A stretch of 64,000 bases of DNA, taken from NCBI RefSeq assembly GCF_900207585.1, contig NZ_OAOP01000002.1, positions 666,283-730,282 on the forward strand. The letters run 5' to 3'. Positions within the stretch are counted from its first letter, which is position 1. Each line of letters opens with the position of its first letter. Under the pieces are notes generated by a model, which saw nothing but the letters and a program-made list of their open reading frames with translations, had not been told where the DNA came from and searched no databases. Source of the DNA: Bacillus oleivorans (lineage in GTDB: Bacteria > Bacillota > Bacilli > Bacillales > JC228). Made by a program: the position numbers and the translations under genes. Shown in pieces: positions 35,847 to 44,423 of this stretch.

Positions 35847-37166
35847 ATGAAACATATTTTAATGGGTGGATTAGCAGCCCTATCTATTATTTTATTGTCC
35901 GGCTGTCAAAGCGTTAGTAACCATGTTAATACTATCGAGCAATATATTGAGGAAGAAAAGCCTAATTTAGCAATAGAATCTTTTAATAAAGCAATGGCCG
36001 ACAGCAGTCTTTCTGAAAAGGGGAAGGAAAGGATTAAAAATAAAATTACACCTGATTTATTAGCCAGCATCGAAAAAGTCACGGAAGACTATATACATAA
36101 AAAAGAAGACTACGAACTTGTTTCACTCATATTAGAAACATATAAAAATATTGATATTCCGGAAGTGTCTGGCCTCATCAAACAGAAAGAAGAAGAGCTT
36201 GGCCCGATCCATGAAGCACGGGACAAGCTTGCGAAAGGTTTAGAAGCCATCGATAACAAACAATATGTAGAAGGGATTCAACTGCTGGCACAAGTGGCTC
36301 GGAACACACCCGAATATGAGGTCGCTCGGGAAGAAGCGCAAAAAGCTAGAAAGACATATTTTGATGAAACGTTTGAACAATCACAACGGTTATTTTTGAA
36401 CAGAGAGTACGAAGAAGCTTACCTTCTTTTAAATCAGCTGTACGTTTCCTTTGAGAATACCGCTGTTGAAAATAAAATAGAGGAATTTAGATTAGCTTTG
36501 TTGGAATCTAAAATTGCAGAAGCTGATGATTTTGCAGATGAAAATAAATATACAGAGGCATTTGCTATTTTAGATCATGTTGAAGAAATTATTGGGGAAG
36601 ATGAATTAATAACATTAAAACGCGAAGATTATACGTTTATGCAAACACGGTTTTGGGATGAGCTTTTAACAGCATATGAAGGGCAAACCACTCAGTATTA
36701 CGATGAATTCGGAGCCTTTACCGTTGTTGCCCCAAAAGATCATAGTGCTGAATATGTTGATATTTTCCCTAGTGAAACATCTTTTTACCCGCGTTTAGTT
36801 GTTGCGGACGGGTATTCCTATTTAGAGGTTGTCGCCGGCTTCGGTGATTCGGATTGGCTTTATTTAGAGGCAATTGCCTTTCTCGTCGATGGTGAACAAT
36901 TTACTTGGACCGTCGACTATTACAGTGTGATGGACGATTATGATGAATATGGAGTATATGAATGGATGATTATTGATGAATCGATACAGCCGATGCTGCT
37001 TGATGATTTAAGGAAGATTGCAAATTCAAAAAATGCTGTGCTTCGCTTTCAAGGAAATGGATACATCGAACATATAATTACAGATAAAGAGAAAGAACAG
37101 ATAAGGCTATTTTTAGATTTAATAGAAGCCTTTGGTACTGAAATAGAATTTGGGCCAACAGTATAA
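35847..37166 (+). CDS. Lipoprotein with TPR-like helical region (paralogue 1)
   Basis: A 439-residue exported lipoprotein: residues 1-19 are the signal and Cys20 in LLSGCQS the lipidated residue. Residues about 25-265 are helical with TPR-like pair repeats (for example YVEGIQLLAQVA and YEEAYLLLNQLY). The C-terminal 170 residues look beta-rich and end with DKEQIRLFLDLIEAFG. AAGGGGG lies five bases before the ATG. It is followed by a terminator and then by a paralogue of the same plan. No function known. Confidence 0.8.
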   Translation: MKHILMGGLAALSIILLSGCQSVSNHVNTIEQYIEEEKPNLAIESFNKAMADSSLSEKGKERIKNKITPDLLASIEKVTEDYIHKKEDYELVSLILETYKNIDIPEVSGLIKQKEEELGPIHEARDKLAKGLEAIDNKQYVEGIQLLAQVARNTPEYEVAREEAQKARKTYFDETFEQSQRLFLNREYEEAYLLLNQLYVSFENTAVENKIEEFRLALLESKIAEADDFADENKYTEAFAILDHVEEIIGEDELITLKREDYTFMQTRFWDELLTAYEGQTTQYYDEFGAFTVVAPKDHSAEYVDIFPSETSFYPRLVVADGYSYLEVVAGFGDSDWLYLEAIAFLVDGEQFTWTVDYYSVMDDYDEYGVYEWMIIDESIQPMLLDDLRKIANSKNAVLRFQGNGYIEHIITDKEKEQIRLFLDLIEAFGTEIEFGPTV

Positions 37167-37175
37167 ATATAGACG

Positions 37176-37211
37176 GAGAAAGTATATCTAATCATGTACT
37201 TTCTCTTTTTT
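37176..37211 (+). terminator. Terminator between the paralogous lipoprotein genes
   Basis: GAGAAAGTA (37176-37184) pairs with TACTTTCTC (37197-37205), followed by a seven-base T-run. Confidence 0.85.
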
Positions 37212-37304
37212 ACTTTATATACCTCTTATTTCGCCGATAAATACAATATAATTATTTATTTTTTATGATAATTTACTGAAATTATTTTGAAAACGGGGGT
37301 AATG

Positions 37305-38633
37305 ATGAAGAATTTAGTTACGCACTTCGTATTTACTTTATCGACTCTGATTCTTTTGTCAGGCTGCCAAAGCGTCAGTGACAAGGTGGATACCATTACG
37401 GCATACATACAAGAAGATAAACCGCGAGATGCAATTGATGCATTTCATTCCGCAATAGCAGATGAAGCGTATTCCCAAGAGGAAAAAAACGAAATAATAA
37501 AGACAATTTCTCCTATTGTGAAAGCCGACATTGAAAATATTACCCGATATTATATCGAAGAAATATTAGATTATGAATCTACGATTTTGCTTTTAGAAAT
37601 ATATAAAGATATAGAAATTCCAGAAATAGTTGAGTTCGTTGACGAGAAGATTGAAGAGATCACTACAGTAAAGGAAGCAAGAGAATTGCTTGCCGCAGGG
37701 ATTCAAGCAGCTGAAGAAAAGGATTATAAAAAAGCAATCGACACTTTGCTAAAGGTCGATCATGATACTAACGAATTTGATTTAGCCTTTGAGCAAATCC
37801 AGCAAATTAAAAGTGACTATTATGAGGAGACCCTGGCAAAAGCTGATGAAATATTTTGGAATGGTGATTACAAACAGGCTATTTTTCTCTTACAAGACCT
37901 GAAAACGTACTATCCGGTTAACTTTGTTCTTGATAATGATATTGAGTATTATACTGAAGCGATGATTCAGTTTAAAATTGAAGAGGCTGACCAGCTGGCA
38001 TTGGAAAATAAGTTTGCTGAAGCATATGCAGCGCTTGATTATATAGAAAGCATCGTTGGTCCAACTGAACTTGCTGAGTTACGAATAGAACAGTATGGTG
38101 GCCTAGAACATGTATATAGGAAAGAATCTATTATCTCAACCTTCGCCGATCAGACGAGCCAGTACTATGATGAACGGATTGATACGATATATTTAACTCC
38201 TAAAAATCAAAATCCCCGGGTAGAAGAACTTTTACCTGGTGAAACCTACTTTTACCCAAGACTAAGTATAGGTCCTGAGGAGACTGTGTTGGAGATCGTA
38301 ACTGGATATGGACACAGAGAGGATTGGATTAAAGTCCAAGATATTAAAATCGCAATTGATAGTCTTGAACCTTTCGACTTTTATTATGATTATGGGGATC
38401 TTAAACGAAAACAAGATGAATATGGCTCTTATGAATGGGTGCGATTGGATGAAAGAGAAAATGGAGCTCAATTTCGAATGCTGCAAACAATTGCCGACTC
38501 TGAAACCACCGAAATTATATTTGAAGGTTATACTACAGACAAAACCTATAAACTTACACAGCGGGATAAAGAACAGATTCGTCTATTTTTGGATATTTTA
38601 GACACTTTGGGAGAAGGACGATTCAGTTATTAA
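37305..38633 (+). CDS. Lipoprotein with TPR-like helical region (paralogue 2)
   Basis: A 442-residue lipoprotein with the same architecture as the preceding gene: signal peptide, LLSGC lipobox with Cys21, then QSVSDKVDTI (QSVSNHVNTI in the partner), helical repeats and the closing DKEQIRLFLDILDTLG. The ATG at 37305 is five bases after GGGGG; ATG 37302 and TTG 37287 are less favourable. Clear tandem duplication with strong divergence in the middle, each copy having its own terminator. Function unknown; envelope sensing or assembly is possible. Confidence 0.8.
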   Translation: MKNLVTHFVFTLSTLILLSGCQSVSDKVDTITAYIQEDKPRDAIDAFHSAIADEAYSQEEKNEIIKTISPIVKADIENITRYYIEEILDYESTILLLEIYKDIEIPEIVEFVDEKIEEITTVKEARELLAAGIQAAEEKDYKKAIDTLLKVDHDTNEFDLAFEQIQQIKSDYYEETLAKADEIFWNGDYKQAIFLLQDLKTYYPVNFVLDNDIEYYTEAMIQFKIEEADQLALENKFAEAYAALDYIESIVGPTELAELRIEQYGGLEHVYRKESIISTFADQTSQYYDERIDTIYLTPKNQNPRVEELLPGETYFYPRLSIGPEETVLEIVTGYGHREDWIKVQDIKIAIDSLEPFDFYYDYGDLKRKQDEYGSYEWVRLDERENGAQFRMLQTIADSETTEIIFEGYTTDKTYKLTQRDKEQIRLFLDILDTLGEGRFSY

Positions 38634-38665
38634 TAATAGAAAGCTCAGCTCAATATACAAAAAAT

Positions 38666-38708
38666 GCAGGGAAGACTCCATCTTAAAGGAGTTTATCTCT
38701 GCTTATTT
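38666..38708 (+). terminator. Probable terminator after lipoprotein 2
   Basis: GCAG...ACTCC (38666-38679) pairs imperfectly with GGAGT...CTGC (38688-38702), followed by TTATTTTAT. Confidence 0.55.
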
Positions 38709-38751
38709 TATATCATTTTCAAGTGCATATCAGATAAATATGAAAAATAAT

Positions 38752-38798
38752 AATTTTCAAAATATAGATTGACAGAGTGGGTGGGGCTGGGGTATCTT
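38752..38798 (+). promoter_or_regulatory. Possible promoter with CodY-like box upstream of the liv operon
   Basis: AATTTTCAAAATATA (38752-38766) matches the CodY consensus AATTTTCWGAAAATT with three mismatches. It directly precedes TTGACA (38769-38774); TATCTT at 38793-38798 is 18 bases on, across a G-rich spacer. CodY control of a branched-chain amino acid importer would be sensible, but this is inference. Confidence 0.35.
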
Positions 38799-38900
38799 TT
38801 TGTATAAAATAATATGATGAAAAATTATCCCGACACGTTAAGTTCGTTATAGGATTATTTTCTACTCGAATTGGAATGGATATTATTATTTATTACAATT

Positions 38901-38914
38901 TGTAAGCGCTTTAT
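38901..38914 (+). promoter_or_regulatory. Possible CcpA (cre) site
   Basis: TGTAAGCGCTTTAT resembles the catabolite-responsive element consensus TGWAARCGYTWNCW; the core TGTAAGCGCTT fits and the last bases do not. It lies in the 470-base leader region before livH, which otherwise holds no gene I can see. Confidence 0.35.
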
Positions 38915-39103
38915 TATGAGTAATCATCATAATTCCGTTGGGATACATGTTTTCGCCAAAGGGGAGATGTTTCAAAATTAATGATATACCAACAAATTAC
39001 AACAATAGGAATTTCATACATATTTTTTCTTTGAAACATTTTTAAGCTAGTCGTTATTTTTACGTTATATAGAAAATGAAGTATAAAACAAAGAGGTGAA
39101 AAG

Positions 39104-39982
39104 ATGGGAGATGCGTTACAGTTTTTAGTGTCAGGATTAACGATTGGAAGTATCTATGCGATTGTAGCGCTTGGGTTTGTAACGATTTATAGCGTAACAA
39201 AAGTTATTAATCTAGCACAGGGTGAATTCGTCATGCTAGGCGGGATGACCATGTTTTCTCTCACCACTGCTGGAATCCCTTACTTTCTTTCATTCCTTTT
39301 AACTATTCTCATTGTGGTTGTGATTGGATGGTTGCTGGAAAGAACAATAATTCGCCGATCCAAAAGCTCAGATCCGATCAGTTTGATTATTTTAACGATC
39401 GGACTTGCCATTTTTATAAAGGGGATTGCCAGTATGGTCTGGGGGAAAGACTCCGTTAAGGTCGAGCCTTTTACATCAAACGAACCCCTGCAGGTTTTCG
39501 GTGCAGCCATTACACCTCAAAGTGTATGGGTTATGGTCTTTATGGTCGTTATAGTAATCGTTCTTTATGTGTTAATGGAAAAAACCATGCTCGGTAAAGC
39601 ATTTCGTGCGAGTTCTGTTAACCCATTAGCAGCACGTTTAATGGGGGTAAGTCCCCATAAAATGTCATCTTTATCATTTGCTTTAAGTGCTGCTTTAGGA
39701 GCTCTCGCCGGACTTGTCATCAGTCCGATATTGTTCCCAGCCTATGATATGGGGTTAATGCTATCGATTAAAGGATTTTCGGCAAGTATATTAGGCGGTT
39801 TAGGCAGTGCACCTGGGGCTGTTATCGGCGGACTCCTCTTAGGTGTCATTGAATCTTTAGGAGCCGGTTATATTAGTTCAGGATTAAAGGATGCGATTGC
39901 GTTTGGAGTCGTCCTGATGCTTTTATTGTTTAGACCTTATGGGTTATTAGGCGAAAAGAACGTTGGGAAGGGAGGACTCTAA
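39104..39982 (+). CDS. livH: Branched-chain amino acid ABC transporter permease, LivH type
   Basis: A 292-residue inner-membrane permease of the LivH family with about eight helices. The segments SGLTIGSIYAIVALGFVTIY and GLGSAPGAVIGGLLLGVIESL are characteristic. AAAGAGGTG lies just before the ATG. First of five genes (livH-livM-livG-livF and binding protein) encoding a complete high-affinity importer. The ligand may be Leu/Ile/Val, but this family also imports amides, urea and aromatic acids. Confidence 0.9.
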   Translation: MGDALQFLVSGLTIGSIYAIVALGFVTIYSVTKVINLAQGEFVMLGGMTMFSLTTAGIPYFLSFLLTILIVVVIGWLLERTIIRRSKSSDPISLIILTIGLAIFIKGIASMVWGKDSVKVEPFTSNEPLQVFGAAITPQSVWVMVFMVVIVIVLYVLMEKTMLGKAFRASSVNPLAARLMGVSPHKMSSLSFALSAALGALAGLVISPILFPAYDMGLMLSIKGFSASILGGLGSAPGAVIGGLLLGVIESLGAGYISSGLKDAIAFGVVLMLLLFRPYGLLGEKNVGKGGL

Positions 39983-41023
39983 TTGATTCGAACAGGTATT
40001 CAAAAAGTAAGCTGGAAGGGTGTAGGCGTGTTCAGCTTATTTATATTAATCCTTCCCTTTATCTTTTCATCCTCCTTTTTTATTACAAACGCAACCTTTG
40101 CTGGAATCTATACAATTGTAACGGTCGGGCTTGGATTGCTGATGGGGTTTGCTGGTCAAATCTCCATTGGTCAGGCAGCCTTTTACGGAGTAGGCGCCTA
40201 TACTTCTGCAGTTTTAACGACTACCTACGGATGGAGTCCTTGGGTTTCCTTGTTGTTTTCTGTAGCCCTTCCTGCAATAGTCGCCTATATCTTGGGACAT
40301 ACAATGGCGAGATTGCACGGTTATTATTTAGCGATGGCCACTCTTGCATTTGGGATTGTTATTCACGTTCTTTTAGTAGAATGGAAGACTGTAACTAAAG
40401 GGGCATCCGGATTTTATGGGATTCCCAAAATCGAACTGTTTGGATTTACTTTTAGACAAGGCTTATCTTATTATTTCTTGGTTTGGTTATTGGCATTAAT
40501 TGTCATTATTCTTGCTCTCAATATTATACACTCTCGAATTGGCCGGGCGCTCCGTTCCATCCATGACAGTGAGGTTGCTGCAAGCAGCATGGGGGTAGAT
40601 ACTGGCAAATACAAGATGCAAATCTTTATTTTGAGTGCATCATTTGCGGGGTTAGCCGGATGGCTTTTTGCTCATATGTCATATAGTATTGCGCCTAGTT
40701 CATTTAGTTTAGATCATTCTGTCTTATTCCTGGTTATGGTGGTGTTAGGCGGATCAACAAGTATTTGGGGGCCAGTTTTTGGGGTATTTCTCATTACTGC
40801 CATCAATCTGATCGTTCATTCATTAGGTACTCATTTTACCTTCATTACGAGTGACTTTGAACAGGTTTTGTATGGGCTCATTTTAGTATTAGTGGTGATG
40901 TTCATGCCTAAAGGCTTTTTCCCGACCGTTGCTCCGAAGTTAAGAGCAGCTTTTCAAAAAAATAGAGGGAAACGTTACAGCTCAGAGGCAGTTCGAACAG
41001 AAAAGGGGGACCAGCATGGCTAA
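39983..41023 (+). CDS. livM: Branched-chain amino acid ABC transporter permease, LivM type
   Basis: A 346-residue permease pairing with LivH. MGFAGQISIGQAAFYGVGAY and LGGSTSIWGPVFGVFLI are LivM signatures. The TTG start follows the livH stop directly, and GGAGGA in livH serves as the ribosome binding site. Its 3' end overlaps livG by eight bases, fitting a tightly coupled operon. A basic tail of about 30 residues follows the last helix. Confidence 0.9.
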   Translation: MIRTGIQKVSWKGVGVFSLFILILPFIFSSSFFITNATFAGIYTIVTVGLGLLMGFAGQISIGQAAFYGVGAYTSAVLTTTYGWSPWVSLLFSVALPAIVAYILGHTMARLHGYYLAMATLAFGIVIHVLLVEWKTVTKGASGFYGIPKIELFGFTFRQGLSYYFLVWLLALIVIILALNIIHSRIGRALRSIHDSEVAASSMGVDTGKYKMQIFILSASFAGLAGWLFAHMSYSIAPSSFSLDHSVLFLVMVVLGGSTSIWGPVFGVFLITAINLIVHSLGTHFTFITSDFEQVLYGLILVLVVMFMPKGFFPTVAPKLRAAFQKNRGKRYSSEAVRTEKGDQHG

Positions 41024-41798
41024 CCTTTTAGACGTAAAAAACGTGACGAAACGCTTTGGCGGAGTTGTCGCTAATAAAGATGTCACCTTTTCAATTGAAG
41101 CCGGACATATTAATGGCTTAATTGGACCAAATGGGGCAGGAAAGAGTACGATGTTTAACATGATTTCAAACGTGTTTCCGCCAAGCGCTGGAGAAATATG
41201 GTTTGAAGGGAAACGAATCGACATTCTCCCTGCTTTTAAAATGGCTTCCCTGGGTATATCCAGAACATTTCAAAACATTCAAGTCTTTAAAAATATGACC
41301 GTGCTGGAAAACGTAATGATTGGATTACATACCCGGACCTCTGCAGGGATGCTGTCAGCTGCGCTGAAGCTTCCGAAAACGAAAAAAGAAGAAAATTTTA
41401 CTTATGACAAAGCAATGGAACATCTTTTATTTGCCGGATTACATGAGATCGCAGACACGTTTGCAGACAGTCTCCCGCTCGGAAAACTGAGAATATTAGA
41501 ATTAGCGCGGGCGCTTGCAACTGAACCTAAACTGCTCCTGCTGGATGAAATAGCGGCTGGCCTCAATCACCAAGAAACAGTTGAAATGGGGAAGCTGATA
41601 CAATCCATCCGTGATCGGAATATTACGATTTTAGTTGTTGAGCATGATATGGATTTAGTTATGAGTATTTGTGACAAAGTCATTGTCCTGGATCAAGGGG
41701 AAATGATTGCGGAGGGTACACCCAAAGAGGTTCAGAACAATGAACGTGTGATTGAGGCCTACCTTGGAACAAGCGATGATGAGGAGGTATCTGTTTGA
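41016..41798 (+). CDS. livG: ABC transporter ATP-binding protein, LivG type
   Basis: A 260-residue ATPase. Walker A GPNGAGKST is at 37-45; the signature region is LPLGKLRILELARAL, the variant usual in LivG; Walker B LLLLDEIAAGL follows, with the C-terminal extension that contacts the permeases. ATG overlaps the livM end, AAAGGGGG lies upstream, and the stop overlaps the livF TTG. Confidence 0.93.
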   Translation: MANLLDVKNVTKRFGGVVANKDVTFSIEAGHINGLIGPNGAGKSTMFNMISNVFPPSAGEIWFEGKRIDILPAFKMASLGISRTFQNIQVFKNMTVLENVMIGLHTRTSAGMLSAALKLPKTKKEENFTYDKAMEHLLFAGLHEIADTFADSLPLGKLRILELARALATEPKLLLLDEIAAGLNHQETVEMGKLIQSIRDRNITILVVEHDMDLVMSICDKVIVLDQGEMIAEGTPKEVQNNERVIEAYLGTSDDEEVSV

Positions 41799-42529
41799 AT
41801 CCAGTGTTAGAAATAAAAAGTATATTCTATAACTATGGTCCAATTCAGGCGTTAAAAGAAGTCTCCTTTCACGTAAACAAAGGGGAAATCGTCACAATGC
41901 TCGGGGCAAATGGGGCTGGAAAGACCACCTTACTCAAAACCATATCAGGGCTGAAAAAGCCGTCTCAAGGGCAAATCCTTTTTAACAATAACGACATTTC
42001 TGCCTGGCCGCCTGAAAAAATCGTGCAAAAGCGCTTAATCCATGTTCCTGAGCACAGACAGGTTTTTAGTACATTAACGGTCACAGATAACTTATATTTA
42101 GGTGCTTTTCATCATTATAAAAAGTCCGGCAAGAAAGAAATAAATGATTTGATAGAAAAAGTGTTTGTCTTGTTCCCAATTTTAAAGGAACGAAAGGATC
42201 AGCTGGCAGGAACCTTATCCGGCGGGCAGCAGCAAATGCTTGCGATTGCTCGTGCCTTAATGGCAAAGCCTGACTTACTTCTATTGGATGAACCTTCACT
42301 TGGGTTGGCACCCCTCATCGTTAAAGAGGTATTACTATATGTTAAAAACTTACGGGATGAGTTCGGGATCACTGTCTTATTAATTGAGCAAAATGTAAAC
42401 GCTTCATTAAAAATTGCGGACCGTGGATATGTCATGTCGCAAGGCTCGATTGTTAAAGAAGGCACATCTGCAGAATTGCTAAATGATGTCGAAGTTCGGG
42501 AAGCCTTTTTAGGTCAAACCGTGAATTAA
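41795..42529 (+). CDS. livF: ABC transporter ATP-binding protein, LivF type
   Basis: A 244-residue ATPase. Walker A GANGAGKTT is at 37-45, signature LSGGQQQMLAIARAL, and Walker B LLLLDEPSLGLAP. TTG start overlapping the livG stop (TTGA), with GAGGAGGT upstream. With LivG it energises the LivHM channel. A small GC hairpin (42531-42547) separates it from the binding-protein gene. Confidence 0.93.
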   Translation: MNPVLEIKSIFYNYGPIQALKEVSFHVNKGEIVTMLGANGAGKTTLLKTISGLKKPSQGQILFNNNDISAWPPEKIVQKRLIHVPEHRQVFSTLTVTDNLYLGAFHHYKKSGKKEINDLIEKVFVLFPILKERKDQLAGTLSGGQQQMLAIARALMAKPDLLLLDEPSLGLAPLIVKEVLLYVKNLRDEFGITVLLIEQNVNASLKIADRGYVMSQGSIVKEGTSAELLNDVEVREAFLGQTVN

Positions 42530-42530
42530 C

Positions 42531-42547
42531 CGCGGGAAACCGCGTTT
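42531..42547 (+). other. GNRA-capped hairpin between livF and the binding-protein gene
   Basis: CGCGG-GAAA-CCGCG (42531-42544) followed by TTT. A five-pair all-GC stem with a GAAA tetraloop, too short for a strong terminator. It may stabilise the binding-protein mRNA segment or partly attenuate, allowing unequal expression; this is inference. Confidence 0.5.
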
Positions 42548-42582
42548 AAGAAATAAGCTTTGAGAACAAAGGGGGAAGTTCT

Positions 42583-43752
42583 ATGAAAAAGTTTTTGATT
42601 TTGTTGATTGCTGCAATGATTTCGATTGTTTTAGCAGCCTGTTCTAGCTCTGACTCTGGGGGAGACGGACAGCCAGAGGTGTACAAAATAGGGGCGATTT
42701 ATTCGAATACTGGCCCAGGAAGCCCGCTCGGTGTACCGGAGTGGAACACAACAGAATTGTTAGTGAAACAAATTAATGACAATGGCGGAATTAATGGGGT
42801 TCCGATAGAAGTCATTTTAGCGGATGACGAGTCGACCCCTGAAAAAGCAATTGAGGAAATGAATCGTTTAATTCATGATGAAAATGTAATTGCTGTATTA
42901 GGAACTACGACTACAGGGCCTTCCCTAGCCATGAAGGGTATCGCAATGGATAATGAAGTACCTGTCATTTCTGCTGGTGCTAGTATTGATATCGTTTCGC
43001 CTGTAGAAGAATCAACCTGGGTATTTAAGACACCACAATCTGATGCCCTTGCTGTAGAGCGTGTTTATATGTACTTAAAGGAAACCGGTATGACGAAGAT
43101 TGGAATTTTGGCTGACTCGAATGCTTATGGGGAAAGTGGAGTCAAATTAATGGAAGAATTAAAAGATGAATTTGGTATTGAAATTGTTGCAAAAGAGTCT
43201 TACAACACCGAAGATGCAGATATGAAGACACAATTAACCAAGATAAACAGTTCAGATGCTCAAGCGGTAGTGGTTTGGGGAACAAACCCAGGTCCTGCCA
43301 TTGCGGCTAAAAATATGAAAGAGCTTGGAATGGAACTTCCTTATATCGGAAGTCACGGTATTGCAAACCAATCGTTCCTTGATTTAGCGGGAGAAGCTGC
43401 CGAGGGAGTTGTCATACCAACTGGTAAACTGCTGTTCCCTAAGCAAATACCAGAAAGTGATCCGCAATATGAAGTAATTAATAAATTCTATGATGACTAT
43501 GTGGCAGAATTCAGCAGTGAGCCAACGAACTTTGGTTCTTATGGCTATGACAACTTAATGATATTGGTGGAAGCTTTAGAAAATGGAGCAACTGACCGTG
43601 AGTCAATCAGAGATTATTTAGAGAATAATATTAAAGATTTTGTCGGCGCGACCGGTGTCTTTAATTTCAGTCCAGAAGATCATAACGGGTTAACTGCTGA
43701 TAGCTTAGTCTTAGCTGAAGTTAAAGACGGTAAGTGGGTTTACAAAGAATAG
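42583..43752 (+). CDS. Branched-chain amino acid-type ABC transporter substrate-binding lipoprotein
   Basis: A 389-residue lipoprotein: signal peptide with lipobox VLAAC, Cys20 lipidated. A periplasmic-binding-protein type 1 (Leu/Ile/Val, LivJ-like) domain follows, with KIGAIYSNTGPGSPLG at the ligand-pocket start and GIHG-type GSHGIANQSF later. Captures the ligand outside the membrane for LivHMGF. It comes last in the operon, unlike the usual first place. Ligand not predictable. Confidence 0.9.
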   Translation: MKKFLILLIAAMISIVLAACSSSDSGGDGQPEVYKIGAIYSNTGPGSPLGVPEWNTTELLVKQINDNGGINGVPIEVILADDESTPEKAIEEMNRLIHDENVIAVLGTTTTGPSLAMKGIAMDNEVPVISAGASIDIVSPVEESTWVFKTPQSDALAVERVYMYLKETGMTKIGILADSNAYGESGVKLMEELKDEFGIEIVAKESYNTEDADMKTQLTKINSSDAQAVVVWGTNPGPAIAAKNMKELGMELPYIGSHGIANQSFLDLAGEAAEGVVIPTGKLLFPKQIPESDPQYEVINKFYDDYVAEFSSEPTNFGSYGYDNLMILVEALENGATDRESIRDYLENNIKDFVGATGVFNFSPEDHNGLTADSLVLAEVKDGKWVYKE

Positions 43753-43762
43753 AATAATAGAA

Positions 43763-43800
43763 AAAATGCATTCATCTAAAAGGAGATGAGTGCATTTTTC
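43763..43800 (+). terminator. Terminator after the binding-protein gene
   Basis: AAAATGCATTCATCT (from 43763) pairs with AGATGAGTGCATTTT (from 43784), with a T-run at 43795-43799. Confidence 0.9.
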
Positions 43801-43817
43801 GCAAGGGAGGAGAGTCT

Positions 43818-44219
43818 GTGAGGGATTCCATCGTTGAAAAAGTAACTGCTGATCCATATGCCAAGTTTTTAGGTATAGAAATAGAAAAAGTAGAAGAAGG
43901 CTATGCGGAAGTATCGATGACGATAAAAGAAAACATGCTGAACTTTCATGGAGCCGCTAACGGGGGTGTGATTTTCTCATTAGCCGATGTTGCCTTTGCG
44001 ATTGCCAGTAACTCGTATGGGACGACTGCAGTAGGGATCAATGTGAGTATAAATTTCATGAAGGCAGGAATGGCAGGTGACCACTTAAAGGCGACCGCAA
44101 CAGAGGTCTCGAAAAACCCTAAATTAGGACTCTATCGCCTCATCGTCACCAATGAGGCTGGAGATATCATTGCTGCTGCAGATGGCATGGTCTATCGGAA
44201 AAAGGAGCAGTTTGGATAA
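43818..44219 (+). CDS. PaaI-type hotdog-fold acyl-CoA thioesterase
   Basis: A 133-residue hotdog thioesterase of the PaaI/YbgC group. The catalytic region NFHGAANGGVIFSLADVAFA (hot-dog helix with HG.A.GG) is at about 42-61. It would hydrolyse phenylacetyl-CoA-like or other acyl-CoA esters. GTG start behind GGGAGGAG. Placed after the importer terminator and before its own terminator. The context hints at an aromatic or acyl substrate for the importer, without proof. Confidence 0.85.
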   Translation: MRDSIVEKVTADPYAKFLGIEIEKVEEGYAEVSMTIKENMLNFHGAANGGVIFSLADVAFAIASNSYGTTAVGINVSINFMKAGMAGDHLKATATEVSKNPKLGLYRLIVTNEAGDIIAAADGMVYRKKEQFG

Positions 44220-44234
44220 TTGGATTTTTGCTTT

Positions 44235-44277
44235 ACCACGGCATCTCTAGATGAGAGATTCCGTGGTTATTTTTTTA
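44235..44277 (+). terminator. Strong terminator after the thioesterase gene
   Basis: ACCACGG and ATCTCT (44235-44248) pair with AGAGAT and CCGTGGT (44254-44267), then seven T residues. Confidence 0.9.
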
Positions 44278-44423
44278 CATGTATTAGCAAATTGTGCACA
44301 ATCTAAATAAAGTATTTGAATAAAATTATATTTTTTAAAAATTGATAGAAAAATCAGACAGAAAGGTGGTAAAGTAAAATCAAAAATAGAGTAGTTTGGA
44401 GTCTTCTTCTAATCATCCTTGTT

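Noticed and set aside
38775..38792. G-quadruplex in the G-rich promoter spacer before livH
   Set aside because: The G-runs are mostly two to four bases with irregular loops and only a single locus; too weak to claim.
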